From the NCBI GenBank assembly GCA_949358305.1, contig OX442316.1, positions 14,942,001 through 15,006,000 of the forward strand: a stretch of DNA of 64,000 nucleotides, given 5' to 3'. The position numbers were made by a program, and so were the translations under genes. Origin of the DNA: Strigamia acuminata. Taxonomy: Eukaryota > Arthropoda > Chilopoda > Geophilomorpha > Linotaeniidae. Below, piece after piece: positions 59,610-64,000 of the stretch; within the stretch, counting starts at the first letter, position 1, and every line of letters starts with the position of its first letter. The notes beneath the pieces are model-generated. The model did no database searches. It worked only from the letters and a program-made list of their open reading frames with translations, and was not told the DNA's origin.

Positions 59610-59759
59610 ACCTTTCCGTTCACGGGGGAAGATGGCGAGAGTCGATTCAAGCACATCACAGAAATCACCATCCTCACAGTTCAGCTGATAGTTGAGTTTT
59701 CAAAGAGGTTGCCTGGATTTGACACGTTAGAGAGAGAAGACCAAATAACTCTTCTCAAG
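59610..59759 (+). CDS. EcR: EcR alternative LBD exon, version 2 (50 residues)
   Basis: The acceptor TTATTTTTCTCAG ends at 59,609. The exon encodes [17 protein letters not shown], then [20 protein letters not shown] and [13 protein letters not shown], ending AAG|GTATAG; both ends are phase 0. The [13 protein letters not shown]...REDQITLLK sequence is the form usual in crustacean and hemimetabolous EcR, so this is probably the canonical exon and version 1 the derived or specialised one. It lies 208 bp after version 1. Forty of 50 aligned residues are identical to version 1, plus a 3-residue gap, which points to exon duplication followed by divergence under selection rather than decay. Confidence 0.95.
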
Positions 59760-60115
59760 GTATAGGGTCTCATCTACATTTGGTTTGTTTTCAAATATTT
59801 CTCAACCCCATCTAAACCTCACTATATCAATCTCATTTTGCTACCTTTTTAACGGCCATCTTCTTCCCCTTTTTTATCGTGCTTGCGTTTTGTTGCTTTA
59901 TTTTTTTGGATTTCTAACTATTTATTTTGATTTATTTGATTTATTTATTTATTTTATGCTTGTAACAGCATTTGTTTATTTTTATTTTATTTCAACTAAT
60001 AAAATTATTTATTTTTTATTTTATTTTTGTTTATTTTATTTTTTTTTTCTCTTTGTAATGGTGCATGCAACAATCGGTTTTTGATGATTGTTTTTAATGT
60101 TGTTGTGTTTTTCAG

Positions 60116-60338
60116 GGATGTTCGAGCGAAGTTATGATGTTGAGAACAGCTCGGCGATACGACATCAACACGGATTCGATCGTGTTCGCCAACGATCAGC
60201 CATACACGAGAGAAAACTACAACAGTGCAGGTGTCGGCGACTCGGCCAACGCCATTTTCCACTTTTGTCGGCAGATGTGCGACATGAAAGTGGACAACGC
60301 CGAATACGCGCTTTTAACCGCCATCGTTATCTTCTCAG
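60116..60338 (+). CDS. EcR: EcR common exon: LBD helices 5-9
   Basis: The acceptor TGTTTTTCAG ends at 60,115. The exon starts GCSSEVMMLRTARRYD, where most EcR proteins have ACSSEVMMLR; the first Gly is encoded here, so it is independent of the alternative exon used. The Arg of MMLR belongs to the ligand-anchoring helix 5 region. It continues with TDSIVFANDQPYTRENYNSA (beta sheet/helix 6), FHFCRQMCDMKVDNAEYALL and TAIVIFS. The donor TCAG|GTACGA is phase 1. No premature stop or frameshift is seen. Confidence 0.97.
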
Positions 60339-60457
60339 GTACGAAGAAATGCGACGAATGCCCAATTCTGTTTTTACACCATTTTAATTCAAATTTTAAG
60401 CAAAAATAATTTCGTCTAGAACTAAAATTAATTTATAAATTTATTAATTTTGTGTAG

Positions 60458-60699
60458 AACGACCGCAACTTCTTGAGCCGAAGAAAGTGGAGAAGATCCA
60501 GGAGATTTATTTAGAGGCGCTGCGCAAATACGTGGACAATCACCGCACCAAGTCGGTGAATATGTTTGCGCGACTGTTGTCGGTGTTGACGGAACTGCGT
60601 ACGTTGGGCAATCTTAACTCGGAAATGTGCTTCTCGCTCAAGCTCAGTAACAAGAAGCTGCCTCCTTTCTTGGCCGAGATCTGGGACATTCAGTGCTAA
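60458..60699 (+). CDS. EcR: EcR terminal coding exon: LBD helices 10-12 and stop
   Basis: The acceptor TTTTGTGTAG ends at 60,457, and AA completes Glu of SERPQLLEP. The exon holds KKVEKIQEIYLEALRKYVDN, the helix 10 dimerisation segment LLSVLTELRTLGNLNSEMCF and the AF-2 helix PPFLAEIWDIQC before TAA (60,697-60,699). The AF-2 core FLAEIWD is intact. The protein ends three residues after its final Asp, so the F domain is practically absent, unlike the long glutamine-rich F domain of Drosophila. This is typical of crustaceans and other non-dipteran arthropods. Confidence 0.97.
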
Positions 60700-63590
60700 C
60701 CGACCGACCGAGGGCAGGCGGCGGAAGCGGCGGCAGCAGCGGCGGCGGAAGCGGACGCGTTACTTGCGCAGACTGCCATTTTGTCTACTCCCGTTCCCTT
60801 TCCTCGCAACTTCAAGCACTGCCATCTGGTGCCTCGCTCTGGACTGGGGACGAGCAAAAATGGAGATGGCGCTCGACATTTTCGCTCCTCTGCTCGACGT
60901 ACCTGCAACAAAAATCCAATTTGCGCACCGAGGTGACGCGAGAGTGAGATAAAGAGAGAGAGGACCGAGGGAGTGTGGAAACGAAAATTTTCTCCGTCAG
61001 CAACGAGAGAGATCCTCGTCCGCGGTACAGGAATTGGAGTTTTTGGCATCGAACTGCCTCCCTCCTTAACCAACACAAAAGAAACAAAAAAACAACACCC
61101 CGACCCGTTTTTATTTTCTTTTTTCTCGTTTTTGCGGGGGAGAAATTTTATCTACGCAAAATGCAAAAATCAAACATAAGCTGATGAAAAATTATATACA
61201 TAAATATATATATATAAAGAAAGAGAAACTTTTGATTATTATTCATTTTTCTCGATGTTTTTTTTTTTTTTTGTTTTGTTTTTTTTGTAAATCATTAATT
61301 TTAATTTTAATTTTTTTTAATTTTGGATTTTTGCAACGTTTTTGTTTCTGTTTGATTTCCCTGGCATTTTTCATGGGAAATTTCTTTTTGAGAAAAATAT
61401 TTTCCACGTGTAGTTTGATCGTCGAGACTATATTTGTGTGTAGGTTAAGATAAAAAAGAAAATTTAAACACAAAAAAAGTAAAAATTTAAGTGTGTATAT
61501 CATGAATTGAAGAAAAGTACTCAGTAAACCTCAAGACCGCCGTAAGGATTTTGTACATTTAATATTAACAGGTTTAAAAAATACAAAATATGATCGACAA
61601 GCGGGTAGAAATTTGTTGTCTACTCTTGATCAATTTGAAAAGAAAATCAATGAAATGCACCCCTCATCTCTTGTCCCTGTGTATAAAATTATAAATACGA
61701 AGCTATATATTATAAATATATAAATATAATAACTAATAATAGTATACTGTATATGTGTGCGTTACATTTTAACATTTTAGTGGTTGGTTTTTCCACAGAT
61801 AGAAAATAATTGAAAAATCATTAATTATTTGGGTATTTGAATTATTACGAATTTTACATCCCTTTTTCTGGTTTGTTAAGAAAGAAAAAAAATCAATTTT
61901 TATTACCATGTTTAATTCACAGGTTGTAATATCACTTTGTACAGGTTCATGGGAGTTTTTACATTTCTTTTTTCCGTTTTTTTTTCGTTGTTTTTATTTG
62001 GATTTTGAATTATTGATGACCGGGCATATTTTTTTTTTTAAATTTCATTTTGGGACTTCGTCAGGGGTTTGTAATATTATTGTTGATTGTTTATTATCGC
62101 TGTTTTGTGTAGAAAAATTGTTTTTTTTTTTTCTTTTGTTTTGTTTTTTAATTAATTGATTAATTTTTGATGGATTTGAGTATTTATTACGTTCATTCAA
62201 GTGTACGATTTTATTTTTGTTTTTTTTGTTTTTTAAAGAATTGTGATATTTTCTAAAATGGAGTTTTTGTTTGGTTTAAATTGCACCTTTTTTTCTGGAA
62301 GACAGCACTGAATTTTTTTGTTTATATTTTTATTTTTTGTTTGTATATTTTTTGATTAGATTTGGTAGGGGCTTGAAAGAAAAATTTGATGTTTTACCGA
62401 TGTTGTCTATGCTTGTTCAGCATGCCTCTATGTACTCGTGTTGCCTTTTCGTTGTCTCAACACATTGACGAGAAATTTTAACAAATTTTGAAGGAAAAAA
62501 AATTTTTCAAAAAAAAAAAACAAAAAAAAAAAATTATTATTATTATATATTTAAACAAACAAAAAAAAATATTATTAAATGTGCACGTTGAAGATTTTTT
62601 TTCCTAAGATTGAAGTTTTTTTTGTAAAAAAAAATGGAAAATTGACATTGGGATGGATTTTTTGATAAGACGTTTTTTTCTTCTCTTTTTGAATTGAATT
62701 TTTACAAAGGTGACGAAATCGAATATGGATGTAAAAAATTAATTCTTATTTTAATCATGTTGTTGCTTTTAAGAAAAAATAATTGTAGTCATCAAATTTG
62801 GTGCTGGTCATCAGTAGTTGGACGATGGATAGAGAGAGAAAGAGAGCGTGAAAGAAAAAAAAATGATTTTAAATTTTATTTTAAGGTTTGATTTTGAAAA
62901 CCTTGAAAAAAATGCAGGAAAAGTTGTAGAAATTTGTTAGGATTTAGAATTGATAAAAAGAACAAGCCCCAAATTGTGAAAAGTTAAAAAAAAAATAATA
63001 ATAATAATATTAATAATAATAATAATAAAATTATTTTTTCATGTGTGAAAAATCGTTTATGATGGTGTAAAGACAGGATTTGTGTACAGAAAAAGAGAAA
63101 TCGTAGTGGAGTGGAGAAAATGCTGCTTGCAATTTATTTTTTTGTTGAAACGATGTTTGTGTTATGATATAAAGTGAGCTTTGTAAATACTAATAGAAGA
63201 TTCACTTCGAGATGCACAATATTTTTGCCTCCTAGTGGCAAAGTTTGATTGTATGGACAAAATTTCTATAATAATAATTCCTTATTATTATTAAGTACCG
63301 ATTAGTAGATTTAAAACGAACGAAACTTTCCTCACTAATTAGAGAAATATTTGAATGCAACTGAGTGTTATGAATGAAATGAATCACATTTATTACATTT
63401 GAAAATTTTCATGCCTCTCTTAATATTTTGTTTTTTCTAATATTTTATTAAGAAATGATAAAATAAAAAAATCCAAACCTGAACAGTCAGCAAAATTGGT
63501 TCTAAATCCGTCCAAATTGTATCAGATCAACTTTTGCTGATTGCCTATTTAATTTTATAAAATAAATCTTGAGAATTTTTCCCCTTTTTG
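60700..63590 (+). other. EcR: EcR 3' UTR (probable)
   Basis: A GC-rich GGC/GGA triplet-like stretch (about 60,710-60,760) follows the stop directly. A long AT-rich region without coding potential then runs on. AATAAA hexamers followed by T/GT-rich DNA occur at 63,024-63,029 and 63,561-63,566, giving a UTR of about 2.3 or 2.9 kb. A good CTCF-like 12-mer lies at about 60,816. The exact cleavage site is not determinable here. Confidence 0.5.
63561..63566 (+). terminator. Candidate polyadenylation signal
   Basis: AATAAA is followed within about 20-30 nt by a T-rich downstream element (TTTTTCCCCTTTTTGCTG). A second candidate is at 63,024. Such hexamers are common in AT-rich DNA, so this is only a plausible site. 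Confidence 0.3.
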
Positions 63591-64000
63591 CTGTTTTCGA
63601 ATTCTTAAGTTGGACAAAATATGAAAGAACACTATAAAAAAATAATAAAATAAATAAATAAATAAATAAAAATGAAGAACACGGTGCAATATGTATTTTA
63701 TTCCTCGTCACTTCTCGCATTCAAACAAAACATAAAACAAATAAAACAAAAATGAAAAGGAATTCTCGAGATTTTCGTTGAGGCAGGAAATTTTTAGACG
63801 AATGAAAATTTAAATTGTTCGAATACACAGTGGCATGCTTATCACAGACTTTTTTCTGGTGATGCAGTATTATAGATAACCATATTTTCGTATCGATCTG
63901 AAGTAAAAAGCAAAAAAAAAATCATTATCATTTGTTAACAATAAAAGAAATGAAGAAATTACAGATACAATTATAAAAATAAATAAATACACAGGTGTAA

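Larger units (their letters stand above)
42341..63590 (+). other. EcR: EcR gene, supported transcribed span
   Basis: This is the extent of the ecdysone receptor gene that the sequence supports, from the acceptor in front of the EcR-A coding exon to the last good polyadenylation signal. EcR is a ligand-activated nuclear receptor that binds 20-hydroxyecdysone as a heterodimer with USP/RXR and controls moulting and metamorphosis genes. Every exon joins in frame. EcR-A with the second alternative LBD exon gives 1,485 coding nt (494 residues plus stop), and the first alternative LBD exon gives 497 residues. Introns range from 63 bp inside the DNA-binding region to 14.4 kb between the A exon and the common exon. 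The true 5' end probably lies further upstream, because the exon at 42,341 starts with a splice acceptor. Confidence 0.95.

Noticed and set aside
1-64000. CRISPR array interpretation of the 20-bp repeats
   Set aside because: The repeats are directly tandem with no unique spacers, and the window is eukaryotic with spliced exons.

Overview
This is an AT-rich, intron-dominated eukaryotic window carrying one gene I can recognise with certainty: the arthropod ecdysone receptor EcR (nuclear receptor NR1H), on the + strand. The DNA-binding domain, the ligand-binding domain, the alternative amino-terminal exons and the near-absence of an F domain fit an arthropod of the crustacean/hemimetabolous-insect grade. 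The species is not identifiable from sequence alone, but a non-holometabolous pancrustacean is the best guess.

Layout. Positions 1-42,340 have no convincing protein-coding gene. They hold upstream or 5' intronic DNA with tandem arrays, short transposon-derived elements, two 5S-rRNA-derived SINE copies and a few CpG-rich patches that may be untranslated first exons (best candidate about 23,650-24,095). The first coding exon, of EcR-A type, lies at 42,855-43,161 in an exon that begins at a splice acceptor at 42,341. Two further alternative first exons follow: a short one at 48,607-48,676 (candidate) and a B1-like one at 55,161-55,350. All three end in the same phase (phase 1, on a G) and join in frame to the common exon at 57,591. 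The common exons are 57,591-57,764 and 57,904-58,044 (DNA-binding domain), 58,108-58,355 (hinge and helix 1), a pair of duplicated alternative exons at 59,243-59,401 and 59,610-59,759 (helix 3 region), 60,116-60,338, and 60,458-60,699 with the stop codon. A 3' UTR of about 2.3-2.9 kb follows.

How it works together. Three alternative amino termini (A, short, B1-like) combined with two interchangeable ligand-domain exons could give six receptor proteins. Predicted lengths are 494/497, 415/418 and 455/458 residues. The duplicated exons are phase 0 at both ends, 40 of 50 aligned residues are identical, and they differ by a 3-residue indel. They keep the ligand-facing ITILT segment of helix 3 but change the end of helix 3 and the helix 3-4 loop. 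This is the most interesting system in the window.

The non-coding part is unusually rich in tandem arrays whose units are very often about 20 bp although their sequences are unrelated, including arrays inside the short introns of the receptor core. It also carries several non-autonomous DNA transposons with intact inverted repeats, including one hAT-like element with a perfect 8-bp target duplication.
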